Part shown: positions 1 to 10,264 of the stretch, in pieces
How the letters are laid out: every line of letters starts with the position of its first letter
Position numbering within the stretch: the stretch's first letter is position 1
Source of the DNA: Allorhizocola rhizosphaerae
GTDB lineage: Bacteria > Actinomycetota > Actinomycetes > Mycobacteriales > Micromonosporaceae
Assembly (NCBI RefSeq): GCF_003426775.1
Contig: NZ_QJUG01000021.1
Coordinates: 1 to 54,946, forward strand
DNA: 54,946 nt
Reading direction: 5' to 3'
Made by a program: the position numbers and the translations under genes
The notes under the pieces: model-generated
Database searches by the model: none
Told to the model about the DNA's origin: nothing
What the model saw: the letters and a program-made list of their open reading frames with translations, nothing else

Positions 1-1375
<1,375 letters not shown>

Positions 1376-1389
1376 CGGAACTCCCAGCC

Positions 1390-3354
1390 ATGTTGGATGT
1401 TGATAGCTCGACAGTAGAGACTGGCACTGTGCCGGGTCACATAGACACGCAAACACACATCCGTCGCGTCCGTCTACCCTCGGGTCACAGCACGCCGGCT
1501 GTGGCGCGTGCCTTTGTCCGGACGGCGCTGGTGGAGTCCAGCCTGACAGATGTCATGGAACAGGCGCTCCTGCTGACCGCCGAACTGTCCACCAATGTGG
1601 TGAGGCACACGGGCAGCAATCTAGACCTCGAGGTGGCCACCGACTGGCGTGGGGTCACGGTCACCGTCGGCGACCACTCGCCCGGAGGGCTCAACCCGGC
1701 ACCGCCCGACGAGGGCGGATACGGGCTCGTGCTGGTGGACAGGTTCTCGCACAGCTGGGGTGTGCATCATCACGCCAACGGCAAGGCCGTGTGGTTCCGG
1801 CTGGAGACGCAGGACTCGCCCGGGACGCCGCCACTGACCCCAGACTCCGCGCTCGCGGCGGTCGAGGCCCTGCTCAACGTGGATCCGGAGGCCGACCTCG
1901 ACGAGACCGCCGCGGAATACGCGCACCGCATGCTGGAGCGGCTCGCCGAGTGGCTGCCGGCCGAGTCCGGCGCGGTCCTGCTCGATACGGGCGACGGGCC
2001 GACGACGCTGGCAAGCTTCGGTCCGCCCATCGACGAATGGGAGTGGGACGCGGCCCTTCCGCTCACCCGCCCGTGGTCGGGGAGTCTCGTGCTGGGCGTG
2101 CCGCAGTCGGCGCACGCGATGGTCCTGACCCGGCTGGCCGCGGAGCGGCTCGGGCTCGCGCTGGAGCGGCAGCGGCTCAAACACACCGACGATCAGCGGC
2201 GCACCTGGCTGACGTTCGTCGCCGAGGCAAGCGAGCTGCTCGCCCAGTCGCTCGACCCGGCCCTGACCACCGCGCTCATCCCGCGGCTTGTGGTGCCGCG
2301 GCTCGGTTCGTGGTGCGCGGTCTACACGGTTGACGACCCGAGCTCGCCGCAGCTGGCCACGGCCGCGCATTCGGATGAGGCCGAGCTTCCCTCGCTGCTG
2401 TCCACCTTGGAAGAGCAGCTCAAGCACCTGGACGTGACCGACTGGCTCACCCCGCTGGCGCCGCCGACGGAGGGATACCTGATCCCGCTCGCAGCCCGCG
2501 GTCAGCGGCTGGGCCTGCTCGCCGTCGGGCGGCACGAGGACCACCGGCATCACCCCGACGAGCTGGAGGTGCTAAGCGACCTAGCGCGGCGGGCGGCGCT
2601 CGCCATCGACAACGCCCGCATCCACCACGAGCGGCGGCGCATCGCGCACGCGCTGCAGCAGTCGCTGCTGCCGCCCGAGCTGCCCCAGGTGGATGGGCTG
2701 GAGCTGGGCGCGCAGTATGTGCCGATCGGCGATGACGTGGACGTGGGCGGCGATTTCTACGACGCGGTGCCCATGTCCGACGGGCGGTGGCTGCTGGTCG
2801 TGGGCGACGTTTCGGGCAAGGGCATCCAGGCGGCCAACGTGACCGGCCTTGTGCGGGATGTGATTCGCGTTCTGGTACGGGACGGCCGCCCGCTGGAGTC
2901 CATTTTGGACACTCTGAACGAGATGCTGTACGAGCGCGGCGGACGCTACTGCACCCTGGCCCTCGCGGTGGTCGCGCCCTGCCCGGACGGCACCGCACGG
3001 CTCACGCTGCATCTGGCCGGGCACGACCAGCCCATCCTCATCAACGACAGCGGCGCGGTGACGGAGGTCGGCGCGGGCGGCACGGCGGTCGGCCTGCTCA
3101 AGGAGCTCAGCTCACCGCGCACGTCGCTGGTGCTGCGCCCGGGAGAGTCGATCGTCTTCTACACCGACGGCGTGACCGAGCGGCGCAGGCACGACGAGTT
3201 CTTCGGCATCGCGCGGCTGAAGCGGGTTCTCAAAACCCTTTCCGGCTACCCGGCGGAGGTCATAGCGGCCCGCCTCGGCTCAACGGTGCTCGGCTTCTCC
3301 AACGAGCCCCCACGCGACGACATCGCCATCCTTGTCCTCCGCAACACACTCTAA
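1390..3354 (+). CDS. HATPase_c2 / GAF / SpoIIE-type PP2C serine phosphatase
   Basis: 654 residues from ATG 1390. Residues about 20-140 form an anti-sigma-factor type ATP-binding domain ([14 protein letters not shown] for the N box, [12 protein letters not shown] for the G box). About 270-410 is GAF-like, and about 425-652 is a SpoIIE/RsbU PP2C phosphatase with [26 protein letters not shown] and DDIAILV carrying the metal-binding Asp residues. Proteins of this build link an RsbW-like kinase to an RsbU-like phosphatase and usually act on anti-anti-sigma factors in general stress control. No RBS is evident and only 14 bp separate its ATG from the ATG of the divergent kinase, so the in-frame GTG at 1429 is a plausible alternative start. 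It ends 19 bp before the convergent dehydrogenase. Confidence 0.9.
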   Translation: MLDVDSSTVETGTVPGHIDTQTHIRRVRLPSGHSTPAVARAFVRTALVESSLTDVMEQALLLTAELSTNVVRHTGSNLDLEVATDWRGVTVTVGDHSPGGLNPAPPDEGGYGLVLVDRFSHSWGVHHHANGKAVWFRLETQDSPGTPPLTPDSALAAVEALLNVDPEADLDETAAEYAHRMLERLAEWLPAESGAVLLDTGDGPTTLASFGPPIDEWEWDAALPLTRPWSGSLVLGVPQSAHAMVLTRLAAERLGLALERQRLKHTDDQRRTWLTFVAEASELLAQSLDPALTTALIPRLVVPRLGSWCAVYTVDDPSSPQLATAAHSDEAELPSLLSTLEEQLKHLDVTDWLTPLAPPTEGYLIPLAARGQRLGLLAVGRHEDHRHHPDELEVLSDLARRAALAIDNARIHHERRRIAHALQQSLLPPELPQVDGLELGAQYVPIGDDVDVGGDFYDAVPMSDGRWLLVVGDVSGKGIQAANVTGLVRDVIRVLVRDGRPLESILDTLNEMLYERGGRYCTLALAVVAPCPDGTARLTLHLAGHDQPILINDSGAVTEVGAGGTAVGLLKELSSPRTSLVLRPGESIVFYTDGVTERRRHDEFFGIARLKRVLKTLSGYPAEVIAARLGSTVLGFSNEPPRDDIAILVLRNTL

Positions 3355-3373
3355 CCGCGCAGTGGGCGGCGGG

Positions 3374-4426
3374 TCAGAGGGTGATGATGGATTTGATGTC
3401 GGTGTCGGGGTCGGGGTGGGTGAAGGCCTGGGCGAAGTCGTTGAGGGAAATGCGTTGCGTGATAAGGCGGGCGAGCCAGGTGGGGTCTGCCTGGCGGAGG
3501 GACTCGGCGGCTGCGGCGAAGTGGCGCAGGTTGGCGTTGACCGAGCCGACGACGGCGTCGTTTTCGAGCACCATCGAGCGGTTGGCCCCGCCCACGTCCA
3601 CGGAAATCCGGCGCCCGCCAGGCGACACGCCCGTCAGGCACACGATGCCGTACGCGGCCGTGCTCCCGATCGCGTCGATGACCACCTCGGAGACGCCCGT
3701 GGCCTCGATCACGATGTCGGGCCGGCCCTTGGCGATGAATGAATCGATCCCGGAAGAGTGATATTCGGCGCCCAGTGCCGCGACGGCGTCAGGCTTCGGG
3801 CCGGAGGTCGCGAGGTCGAGCACGTGCACGTCGAGCCCACGCTGCACGCCGAGCATCGCGGCCAGCAAACCGATCGGGCCAGCTCCCGTGACGAGCACCC
3901 GCTTGGGGTCGAACCATGAGCGCCTGCCCACCAGTTCGACCTGTTCCCAGGCCTTGGCCACCACCGATGTGGGCTCCATGAGCATGCCGACCTCGCCCAG
4001 CGACGGGTCGAGCTTGACCGCATAGGACGGTTCGATCGTCCACAGTTGACTGCCGAACCCGTCCACGTCCTTGATGCCGCGTTCTACGTACAACCCGTTG
4101 CGGCACATGTCGAATTCGCCCTGCGCGCACGCCCCGCACGGCACCGGGTCTGGCCGGCGCACGACCCCCGCCACCAGATCGCCCGGCGCGAAGCCACTTT
4201 CGGGTGGCGCCTGCACCACCCGTCCGAGTGATTCGTGCCCGAGGATGAGCCTGTCTTTGCCGGGCGGCGCCGAACCGTAATCATTGGCGGCGATCTCGCG
4301 ATCGGTGCCGCACACGCCGATCGCGATCCCCTGGACCAGCAGTTCTCCGGCCGCCGGCCGTGGGTCTGCGACCTCCCGCACGTCCAGCGAGCCGGCCTTC
4401 TTCGGGTCCACCGTCAATGCGAGCAC
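3374..4426 (-). CDS. Zinc-dependent MDR dehydrogenase, glucose 1-dehydrogenase type
   Basis: 350 residues. The N-terminal catalytic domain has the zinc-ligand stretch GVCGTDRE and GHESLGRVV, then CGACAQGEFDMCRNG with the cysteine pattern of the lobe loop. The Rossmann domain has VTGAGPIGLLAAMLG, and the C-terminal part matches the glucose-dehydrogenase C-terminal domain (ANRSMVLENDAVVGSVNANLRHF). The family oxidises glucose or related aldoses to the lactone with NAD(P)+. Length is typical for archaeal/actinobacterial GDH (about 340-360). The start MLALTVDPKKAG is the usual beginning of these proteins. Substrate is inferred from family resemblance only. Confidence 0.88.
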   Translation of the reverse strand: MLALTVDPKKAGSLDVREVADPRPAAGELLVQGIAIGVCGTDREIAANDYGSAPPGKDRLILGHESLGRVVQAPPESGFAPGDLVAGVVRRPDPVPCGACAQGEFDMCRNGLYVERGIKDVDGFGSQLWTIEPSYAVKLDPSLGEVGMLMEPTSVVAKAWEQVELVGRRSWFDPKRVLVTGAGPIGLLAAMLGVQRGLDVHVLDLATSGPKPDAVAALGAEYHSSGIDSFIAKGRPDIVIEATGVSEVVIDAIGSTAAYGIVCLTGVSPGGRRISVDVGGANRSMVLENDAVVGSVNANLRHFAAAAESLRQADPTWLARLITQRISLNDFAQAFTHPDPDTDIKSIITL

Positions 4427-4467
4427 GTCATCAATCCTGCCTGACCAGGCGGCGCCGTGTGGTCAAA

Positions 4468-4671
4468 TCAGTCCGTCCGCCGCCAGATCCACGTGCCCAT
4501 CGCGAGCAGCACGAAGGACAGCACGGGGGTGAGCAGGCCGCGGATCGGCCAGGTGTCGGCGATCAGGATCGAGAGCAGGAAGCCCATGATGATCGCCGGA
4601 ACCAGCAACAGCGCCATCGCCCGTTCCGTCGTTGGCTGTTCCATGCGATTCATCGTATCGAAGTAGCTCAT
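4468..4671 (-). CDS. Small membrane protein, unknown function
   Basis: 67 residues starting MSYFDTMNRMEQ. After about 17 polar residues come two hydrophobic segments (about 18-38 and 45-62), then a short basic end WIWRRTD, so it should span the membrane twice with a tight turn. A GTGGGAA stretch just before the ATG could serve as RBS. It is divergent from the SRPBCC gene, with 35 bp between the two start codons. I do not recognise a family; the coherent two-helix topology is the main argument that it is a real gene. Confidence 0.6.
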   Translation of the reverse strand: MSYFDTMNRMEQPTTERAMALLLVPAIIMGFLLSILIADTWPIRGLLTPVLSFVLLAMGTWIWRRTD

Positions 4672-4706
4672 TTCCCACAGCGCGGCGCGCGAGTAACCTG
4701 ACCCAG

Positions 4707-5339
4707 GTGAAGCCGCTGCGTTTTGAACTCGTGGTCGATCGACCCGTCGACCAGGTGTTCGCCTATGTGACTGACAGTCGCAACAATGTGGAATGGTTTC
4801 GCGGAGTCCGCGCGGTGCGAGTGCTGTCTCTTGTGGACCACGGGGTCGGTGCCGAATATGAGCAGGACAATCTGCTGTTCGGCTGGCGCTTTACGGCCCG
4901 GATGCGCGTCACGGAATATGTCCCCCCGGCGCGCCTCAGTCTTCTGTCGACAGTGTCGGCTACGCCATACACGGCAACATTCACCTTCCAGTCAATCGAC
5001 GCCGGTCAAAGCACCCGCATGGTGCTCGACACCAAGGTCGTGGGCGCGTCGGTGTATCGCTACATGGGCCGCTGGTTTTTCCCGCTGCTGCACCGGGCGG
5101 TCACCAAACGCCTGCACCTGCTGCGCGACATCCTGGAGGGGCAACGCACGCCGATCCGGCACGCCTCCACCGGGTCACGGTCACCGTCACGACGCCGGCT
5201 GGTCGAGCCAGGAGCGGTGCGCTCGGGGCCGGCGGCCGGGTGGTTGGGCCGGCCGGGGGAGCAGTGGCCGGCGCCGGATCAGCGTCTCGACGGCGGGCTC
5301 GGCGGTGCTGACCGTGACGGTCCTTCCGTTGTGGCGTAG
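4707..5339 (+). CDS. SRPBCC (START-like) family protein
   Basis: I take GTG 4707 as start because the recognisable domain begins at once (KPLRFELVVDRPVDQVFAYVTD); the frame is open further upstream, but those residues look non-coding and cross the divergent gene. Residues 1 to about 145 are a polyketide-cyclase/START-type hydrophobic-cavity fold, ending in a basic segment (HRAVTKRLHLLRDILEG). The last 60 or so residues (rich in Arg, Pro, Gly) are encoded opposite the 3' end of the GH65 gene, a 153-bp tail-to-tail overlap, and probably carry no conserved function. Ligand unknown. Confidence 0.75.
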   Translation: MKPLRFELVVDRPVDQVFAYVTDSRNNVEWFRGVRAVRVLSLVDHGVGAEYEQDNLLFGWRFTARMRVTEYVPPARLSLLSTVSATPYTATFTFQSIDAGQSTRMVLDTKVVGASVYRYMGRWFFPLLHRAVTKRLHLLRDILEGQRTPIRHASTGSRSPSRRRLVEPGAVRSGPAAGWLGRPGEQWPAPDQRLDGGLGGADRDGPSVVA

Positions 5340-7565
5340 GGAGAGTGTGGCGTCGGGCCCATCGGGCCCGTCGTGCAGGGTGTAGGTCACTCGCTGCGGG
5401 TCGATGTCGACCCCAAGGCGCATCCCGCGCCACCGCACGGTGAAGGCGAGCCGGTGGATTCCCACGGGCAGCTGCGGTGCCAGGCACAGCACGCCGTCGC
5501 GGTGGCGCAGGCCACCGAAGCCTGCGACCAGCGCGGTCCAGACGCCGGCGAGCGAGGCGATGTGCAGCCCGTCGCCGCTGTTGTGGTCGATGTCGAGCAG
5601 GTCGATCTGCGCCGCCTCATAGGTGTAGTCGTAGGCGAGCCCGAGATGCCCGACCTCGGCGGCGGTGACGGCCTGGATCGCGGCCGACAGCGAGGAGTCG
5701 CGGACGGTGCGCCGCTCGTAGTAGTCGACGTTGCGTGCCTTGTCGTCGTCGTCGAACAGGTGGCCGAACCAATACTGCGCCAGCAGGAGGTCGGCCTGTT
5801 TGACGACCTGCTTGCGGTACAGGTCGAAGTAGGGTGCGTGCAGCAGCAGCGGGTACTTTTCGCGCGACGCGTCGAAGTCCCACTCGGGCAGCCGGGTGAA
5901 CCCTTCGCTCTGCTGGTGCACGCGCAGCCGGCCGTCGTAGGGGACGTGGACGGCCTCGGCCGCGGCGCGCCAGGCCGCGATCTCGGCGGGGGTGATACCG
6001 AGATCGCGGGCCCGATCGGGGTGCCGCTGTGCGGCATCGGCCGCATCGCGCAGGTTGTGCGCCGCGGCCAGATTGGTGAACAGGTTGTCGTTGATGATGG
6101 CCGTGTATTCGTCGGGCCCGGTGACGCCGGTGATGTGCCACACGCCGTCGGAGTCGTGGTGCCCCAGCGACATCCACAGCCGGGAGGTCTCGGCCAGCAG
6201 CTCCAGACCCGCCTCCGCCTCAAGGGTTTCGTCGCCGGTCACCGCCCGGTACAAGGCCACCGCAGCGGCGATATCGGCGTTGACATGGAATGCCGCGGTA
6301 CCGGCGGGCCAGTACCCGGAGCACTCCTGGCCCCGGATGGTCCGCCAGGGAAACGCGGCCCCGCGCAGCCCGAGCGCCGCCGCCCGCTCCCGCGCCAGGT
6401 CCAAAGTGGAGTGTCGCCAGCGCAGGGCGTCGGCTACCGTGTGCGGCTGCACGAAGACGAGCATCGGCAGCAGATATGCCTCGGTGTCCCAGAACGTGTG
6501 CCCGTCATAGCCGGGACCGGTGAGCCCCTTGGCGGGCAGGCACCGCCGCTCGGCTCGCGCGGCCGCCTGCAGCACGTGGAACAGCGCGAACCGCACCGAC
6601 TGCTGCAGCTGCGGATCGCCCTCGACGACCACGTCCGCACCGGCCCAATAATCGTCCAAATAGGACCGTTGCTCGGCGCGCAGGCCGTCGAAACCGGTGT
6701 GCCTGGCCCGGGTCAGCGCGGCCGCGACCTGGTCGCACAGCGCGGACTCCGAGCGCAGGCCCGACCAGCCGTAGGCCAGCAGCTTCACGAGCCGCAGGCG
6801 TTGTCCGGGCGCGAGCGTGCACACGAACGTGGTTCGCGCCCAGTGGTCGGCAGAGGAGGTGTCCACGTTGACCGGGCCGGGCGCTTCGACCAGATGGTTC
6901 ATGCTGGCGGCCATGAGCAGCCCGCTCACCCGTGTCCGGTGCACCAGCGTGGCGCCGTCGTCGCGCACCTCCTGGGCGATCGCGTCGAGCGGGTGGTCCA
7001 GCGCGGCGGCCACCCTCGGATCGCCGGAACGGGTGGGCGTTGGCTCGTTGGCCACCAGCTCGGACTGCACGACCAGCCGTACCGGCCCGTCCACCGCCTC
7101 GACCGAGTATTCGATCGCGGCGATCGCCCGCTGCGTGAGCGACACCAGCCGGGTCGAGCGCACGCGGACCCGGTGCCCGGCGGGGGACTCCCAGTCGGCG
7201 TAGCGGGTCAGGGTACCGGCGCGAAAATCAAGCACGCGTTCATGTTCGAGCAGCCGTCCATATCGGACGTCGAACGGCGAGTCGTTGACCAGCAGGCGGA
7301 TCAGCTTGCCGTTGGTGACGTTGGCGACCGTCTGGCTGGACTCGGGATAGCCGTAGGCGACCTCCGCGTAGGGCAGCGGCCGCAGTTCGTAGAACGAGTT
7401 GAGATAGGTGCCCGGGATGCCGAACGGCTCGCCCTCGTCCAGATTGCCGCGCAACCCGATGTGCCCGTTGGAGAGCGCGAAAACCGACTCGGACCGGGCC
7501 AGCCGGTCCAGGTCGAGGCCGTGCTCGCGCACCTGCCACGGCTCGATGGGGAAGTCGCTCATCAC
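5187..7565 (-). CDS. Glycoside hydrolase family 65 disaccharide phosphorylase
   Basis: 792 residues, the usual length for GH65 maltose/trehalose/kojibiose phosphorylases. The N-terminal beta-sandwich begins IEPWQVREHGLD and includes LSNGHIGLRGNLDE. The (alpha/alpha)6 barrel carries GHTFWDTEAY (about 355-364) and GVTGPDEYTAI with the conserved catalytic acid Glu486, then the substrate-loop EKYPLLLHAPYFDLYRKQVVKQ region. GH65 phosphorylases split an alpha-glucobiose with phosphate to give beta-glucose 1-phosphate and glucose. The 4-bp ATGA overlap with the upstream HAD phosphoglucomutase gene supports exactly that pathway. The substrate (trehalose, maltose or kojibiose) cannot be read from the sequence. 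Its 3' end overlaps the convergent SRPBCC gene by 153 bp. Confidence 0.92.
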   Translation of the reverse strand: MMSDFPIEPWQVREHGLDLDRLARSESVFALSNGHIGLRGNLDEGEPFGIPGTYLNSFYELRPLPYAEVAYGYPESSQTVANVTNGKLIRLLVNDSPFDVRYGRLLEHERVLDFRAGTLTRYADWESPAGHRVRVRSTRLVSLTQRAIAAIEYSVEAVDGPVRLVVQSELVANEPTPTRSGDPRVAAALDHPLDAIAQEVRDDGATLVHRTRVSGLLMAASMNHLVEAPGPVNVDTSSADHWARTTFVCTLAPGQRLRLVKLLAYGWSGLRSESALCDQVAAALTRARHTGFDGLRAEQRSYLDDYWAGADVVVEGDPQLQQSVRFALFHVLQAAARAERRCLPAKGLTGPGYDGHTFWDTEAYLLPMLVFVQPHTVADALRWRHSTLDLARERAAALGLRGAAFPWRTIRGQECSGYWPAGTAAFHVNADIAAAVALYRAVTGDETLEAEAGLELLAETSRLWMSLGHHDSDGVWHITGVTGPDEYTAIINDNLFTNLAAAHNLRDAADAAQRHPDRARDLGITPAEIAAWRAAAEAVHVPYDGRLRVHQQSEGFTRLPEWDFDASREKYPLLLHAPYFDLYRKQVVKQADLLLAQYWFGHLFDDDDKARNVDYYERRTVRDSSLSAAIQAVTAAEVGHLGLAYDYTYEAAQIDLLDIDHNSGDGLHIASLAGVWTALVAGFGGLRHRDGVLCLAPQLPVGIHRLAFTVRWRGMRLGVDIDPQRVTYTLHDGPDGPDATLSLRHNGRTVTVSTAEPAVETLIRRRPLLPRPAQPPGRRPRAHRSWLDQPAS

Positions 7566-8281
7566 GCCTCCAATAGTTCGGCCAGATCGCGCACCACGAT
7601 GTCGGCACCGTGCTCCCGCAGGGCGTCGGCGTGTCCGTGCCCGACCCGGTCCACCCCGACCACGAACCCGAATCCGCCCGCACGGCCCGCGGCAACCCCC
7701 GCGAGCGCGTCCTCGAACACCGCGGCGTGCTCCGGCTCGACCCCCACAAACGAAGCGCCTGCGAGGAACGTGTCGGGCGCGGGCTTGCCCTTCAGGCCGC
7801 GCCGCGCGATGGCGATCCCGTCGATCCAGCCCTCGACGAGCCCGGCGAGCCCGGTGATCGCAAGCACCTGCGCGGTGTTGGCGCTGGCCGAAACCACCAC
7901 GCGGCGCAGCCCGCGATCGCGAGCGGCTTCCAGGTACCGCATAGAACCGGAAAAGACCTCGACCCCGTCGGCGCGGATGCGTCGCAGCAGGGCCTCGTTC
8001 TTCCGGTCGGCAAGACCGGTTATCTCCGCCTCGGGCAGCGCGATGCCGCGGCTGGCGAGGAAGTCGCGCACGCCGTCGGCGCGCGGCTTGCCATCGACGT
8101 ATGTCTCATAGTCGGCCACCGGGTCGAACGCCACGAACGGCTCGCCGGTCCGCCGCGCCCGTTCCCGCAGGAACGCGTCGAACGTCTCCGTCCACGCCCG
8201 GTTGTGCACCGCGGCGGTGTCGGTCAGCACCCCATCGAGGTCGAACAGCCCGGCGGTCACGCCCTTGGGCAATCCCAACAT
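7562..8281 (-). CDS. pgmB: HAD-superfamily beta-phosphoglucomutase
   Basis: 239 residues. HAD motif I is FDLDGVLTDTA (Asp14 nucleophile, Asp16), followed by a helical cap with WTETFDAFL. Motif II is VVVSASAN, the conserved Lys lies in GLKGKPAPDTFL, and motif III/IV is AAVFEDALAGVAAGRAG. Beta-phosphoglucomutases turn beta-glucose 1-phosphate into glucose 6-phosphate, which is the product of the GH65 enzyme encoded directly downstream with an ATGA overlap. First gene of the two-gene operon; its promoter should lie in 8282-8526, where I see no other gene. Confidence 0.9.
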   Translation of the reverse strand: MLGLPKGVTAGLFDLDGVLTDTAAVHNRAWTETFDAFLRERARRTGEPFVAFDPVADYETYVDGKPRADGVRDFLASRGIALPEAEITGLADRKNEALLRRIRADGVEVFSGSMRYLEAARDRGLRRVVVSASANTAQVLAITGLAGLVEGWIDGIAIARRGLKGKPAPDTFLAGASFVGVEPEHAAVFEDALAGVAAGRAGGFGFVVGVDRVGHGHADALREHGADIVVRDLAELLEA

Positions 8282-8526
8282 GCATCGATCATCGCGCTTC
8301 GCGCGGTGCCGGACATCGCGGTCAGCGCCAATCGCGCAATACCTGCCAGCGGTAAATCGACCCAGTGGGTCTGCGGCCAGGCCCGGCCGAGCGCGGGCGC
8401 GATGACCGCGAAGGCGCGGTCGGTCAGGTCAGCCGGATCGTCCGCGCCGTCGCTGGCGCTCCACCGCTGCAGGACGGTCCGGCCGTCGCCTGTGGGAGCT
8501 GTCGGAGCGCTTGACGGGTGTGCGGT

Positions 8527-8982
8527 TCAGCGACCGTACACGCCGATGAGGGTGCCGCTGGCCAGCGGTTGAGCCTCCTTGATCGCCTGGTGGAGCTGCC
8601 CGGCATCCGGATTGGGCGGCAACTGTACGGCCTCGGCCAGCGCGTGCAGCTGGAAGACGTACCGGTGCGGTGCGTCGCCGACCGGCGGTTGCGGGCCGCC
8701 CCAGCCGGTCTCGCCGAAATCATTGGGCCACTGCTGGGCGTTGCCAGGGGCCGCGCCCTCGGAAACCCACTGGGTCTCAGGAGCGATGCCCGACACCAGC
8801 CAGTGCAGGAAGGTCCCGCTCGGCGCGTCGGGATCCTCGCACAGCAACAACAATTCCGCGGCGTCGCGTGGCACCTGGGACCACGCGAGCGGTGGGGAGA
8901 TGTTGCCGCCCAGATGGCTGAACCGGTCCGGGATCCACTCCCGGTCGCCAAACGCCGGACTGGTCAACTGGAGTTCGGTCAT
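8527..8982 (-). CDS. YbhB/YbcL family PEBP-like protein
   Basis: 151 residues starting MTELQLTSPAF at 8982, with GGGTAAGGG directly before the ATG; the frame extends upstream but those residues are antisense to other sequence. The PEBP fold is shown by the order typical of the YbhB family: ISPPLAWSQVP, LLLLCEDPDAPSG, FLHWLVSGI, GWGGPQPPVGDAPHRYVFQLHAL and a C-terminal GTLIGVYGR. The ligand-pocket DPDAP and the GxxPPxGxxHRY motifs are intact. These proteins are called Raf-kinase-inhibitor-like by homology, but their bacterial role is poorly known. Confidence 0.92.
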   Translation of the reverse strand: MTELQLTSPAFGDREWIPDRFSHLGGNISPPLAWSQVPRDAAELLLLCEDPDAPSGTFLHWLVSGIAPETQWVSEGAAPGNAQQWPNDFGETGWGGPQPPVGDAPHRYVFQLHALAEAVQLPPNPDAGQLHQAIKEAQPLASGTLIGVYGR

Positions 8983-9095
8983 ACCCTTACCCGTACCCCC
9001 GGCGGCTGGATGCCATGCGGTCAGACCCGCGTCAGGCGCTGAGCCGGCAGCTGCTTGCCCTGCCGCGGGCGGTTGGCCCACCCGACCCAATCCGC

Positions 9096-9156
9096 GTTGA
9101 TCACGAAGTTGGTGCCGCGCCGCGCCGTCGAACATGGGCGTAATTTCATGATCAAC
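9096..9156. repeat. 61-bp palindromic element, copy 1
   Basis: Arms GTTGATCACGAAGTT (9096-9110) and AATTTCATGATCAAC (9142-9156) are inverted repeats (13 of 15 pairs) around a 31-nt GC-rich core. A second element of exactly the same length lies at 11794-11854 and matches at 48 of 61 positions. Bases 3 and 59 change together between copies and keep their pairing. The copy sits in the leader of the receiver-only regulator gene. Confidence 0.8.
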
Positions 9157-9231
9157 AGGAAGGGGAGGTGGGCGGGAGAGTGGGGGGTAGCAGGGATGTG
9201 GGTGAGGGTGAGGGGTGGGAGTGTTGGGGAT

Positions 9232-9645
9232 GTGAGCTTGCGTTGCCTGATCGTGGACGATAGTCCGCACTTCCTGGAGGCCGCCCGTGGTTTGCTCCAG
9301 CGGCAGGGCGTCGACGTCGTGGGCGTGGCCGGCACGGGGGCCGAGGCGGTCGCGCTTGCCGAGCGGCTGCGGCCGGATGTGGCCCTGGTCGATGTCGGGC
9401 TTGATGGGGAGAGCGGATTTGATGTCGCTGGAAGGCTGGAGGGGACGTCGGCGATCCTGATATCGACGCGGGATCGGGAGGACTTGGCCGATCTGGTCGA
9501 GGCGAGCCCGGCCATCGGCTTTCTGTCCAAATCGGACCTTACCGGGGCGGCGATCCGGGGCCTGCTCAGCGCGCCTCAAGGAACGCCAGCACGGCAAGGA
9601 CCCGCCGGTGGTCGTCGTCCGCCTCAGCCAGGCCGAGCTTCGTGA
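9232..9645 (+). CDS. Stand-alone response regulator receiver protein
   Basis: 137 residues from GTG 9232 (ribosome site GGGGA very close; ATG 9196 is an alternative). One receiver domain with CLIVDDSPHF (acidic pair), VALVDVGLDGESGFD (phospho-acceptor Asp), ILISTRD (Ser/Thr switch) and IGFLSKSDLT (Lys). No output domain follows; the last 25 or so residues (GTPARQGPAGG...) are encoded antisense to the end of the NarL gene, an 80-bp tail-to-tail overlap. Probably a phosphate sink or partner of the histidine kinase encoded at 10265. Confidence 0.8.
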   Translation: MSLRCLIVDDSPHFLEAARGLLQRQGVDVVGVAGTGAEAVALAERLRPDVALVDVGLDGESGFDVAGRLEGTSAILISTRDREDLADLVEASPAIGFLSKSDLTGAAIRGLLSAPQGTPARQGPAGGRRPPQPGRAS

Positions 9646-10228
9646 GGATGCTTCTGACGTGCTTTTCGACGGTACCCTCGGTCACCCACAGCCGGCGGGC
9701 GATCCCCGCGTTGGACCGGCCCTCGGCCATGAGGCTGAGCACATCCCGCTCCCGCGCGCTCAACACGTCGAGCGGATCGTCGCGCCGCCGGGCCGAGACG
9801 AGCTCCTGCACCAGCGCCGGATCGACCACTGAGCCGCCCTTGGCGACGCGTTCCAGCGTGTCGACGAAGTCCCCCACATCCGTGACCCGGCTTTTGAGGA
9901 GGTACCCAACGGCCTGCCCGGTGGCCAGCAGCCGCATCGCGTGCTCGACTTCGGCATACCCGGATAAGACGAGAATGGCCACGTCGGGCAGTTCTTCGCG
10001 GATGCGCGACGCGGCCTGCAGCCCCTCGATGGTGTGCGTGGGCGGCATCCGGATATCGACCACCACGAGATCCGGCCGCTGCTGGTGAACCAGGGCCAGC
10101 AGCGCCTCCGCGTCGCCCGCCTGACCGGCGACGTCGAACCCGTTGCGCTCCAGCAGGCTGGCCAAACCCGCCCGCAGCAGCACGTCATCGTCGGCGACGA
10201 CCACCCGCAACCCGGTCATGACAAGCAT
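9566..10228 (-). CDS. NarL/FixJ family DNA-binding response regulator
   Basis: 220 residues. I start at ATG 10228 (MLVMTGLRVVVADDD) because GGGGTGG lies 6-7 nt upstream; ATG 10219 has no such site. Receiver domain: VVADDDVLLRAG, LVVVDIRMPP with the phospho-acceptor Asp, VLSGYAE, YLLKSRV. LuxR-type HTH at the C-terminus: LSARERDVLSLMAEGRSNAGIA, EGTVEKHV, ILTKLGL. Divergent from the histidine kinase gene with only 36 bp between starts, so the two form a two-component pair. Confidence 0.93.
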   Translation of the reverse strand: MLVMTGLRVVVADDDVLLRAGLASLLERNGFDVAGQAGDAEALLALVHQQRPDLVVVDIRMPPTHTIEGLQAASRIREELPDVAILVLSGYAEVEHAMRLLATGQAVGYLLKSRVTDVGDFVDTLERVAKGGSVVDPALVQELVSARRRDDPLDVLSARERDVLSLMAEGRSNAGIARRLWVTEGTVEKHVRSILTKLGLAEADDDHRRVLAVLAFLEAR

Positions 10229-10264
10229 TATCGACCACCCCCGAGGGCTCGCTACACTGCGGTG

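Noticed and set aside
5373-8111. 912-codon plus-strand frame across the GH65 and phosphoglucomutase genes
   Set aside because: Both minus-strand genes have complete catalytic motifs in the same bases; this frame translates to low-complexity Arg/Gly/Pro/Val-rich sequence.
8283-8526. Open minus-strand frame directly after the PEBP stop, reaching into the phosphoglucomutase start
   Set aside because: It has no start codon until its last few residues and no recognisable domain; treated as non-coding promoter space.
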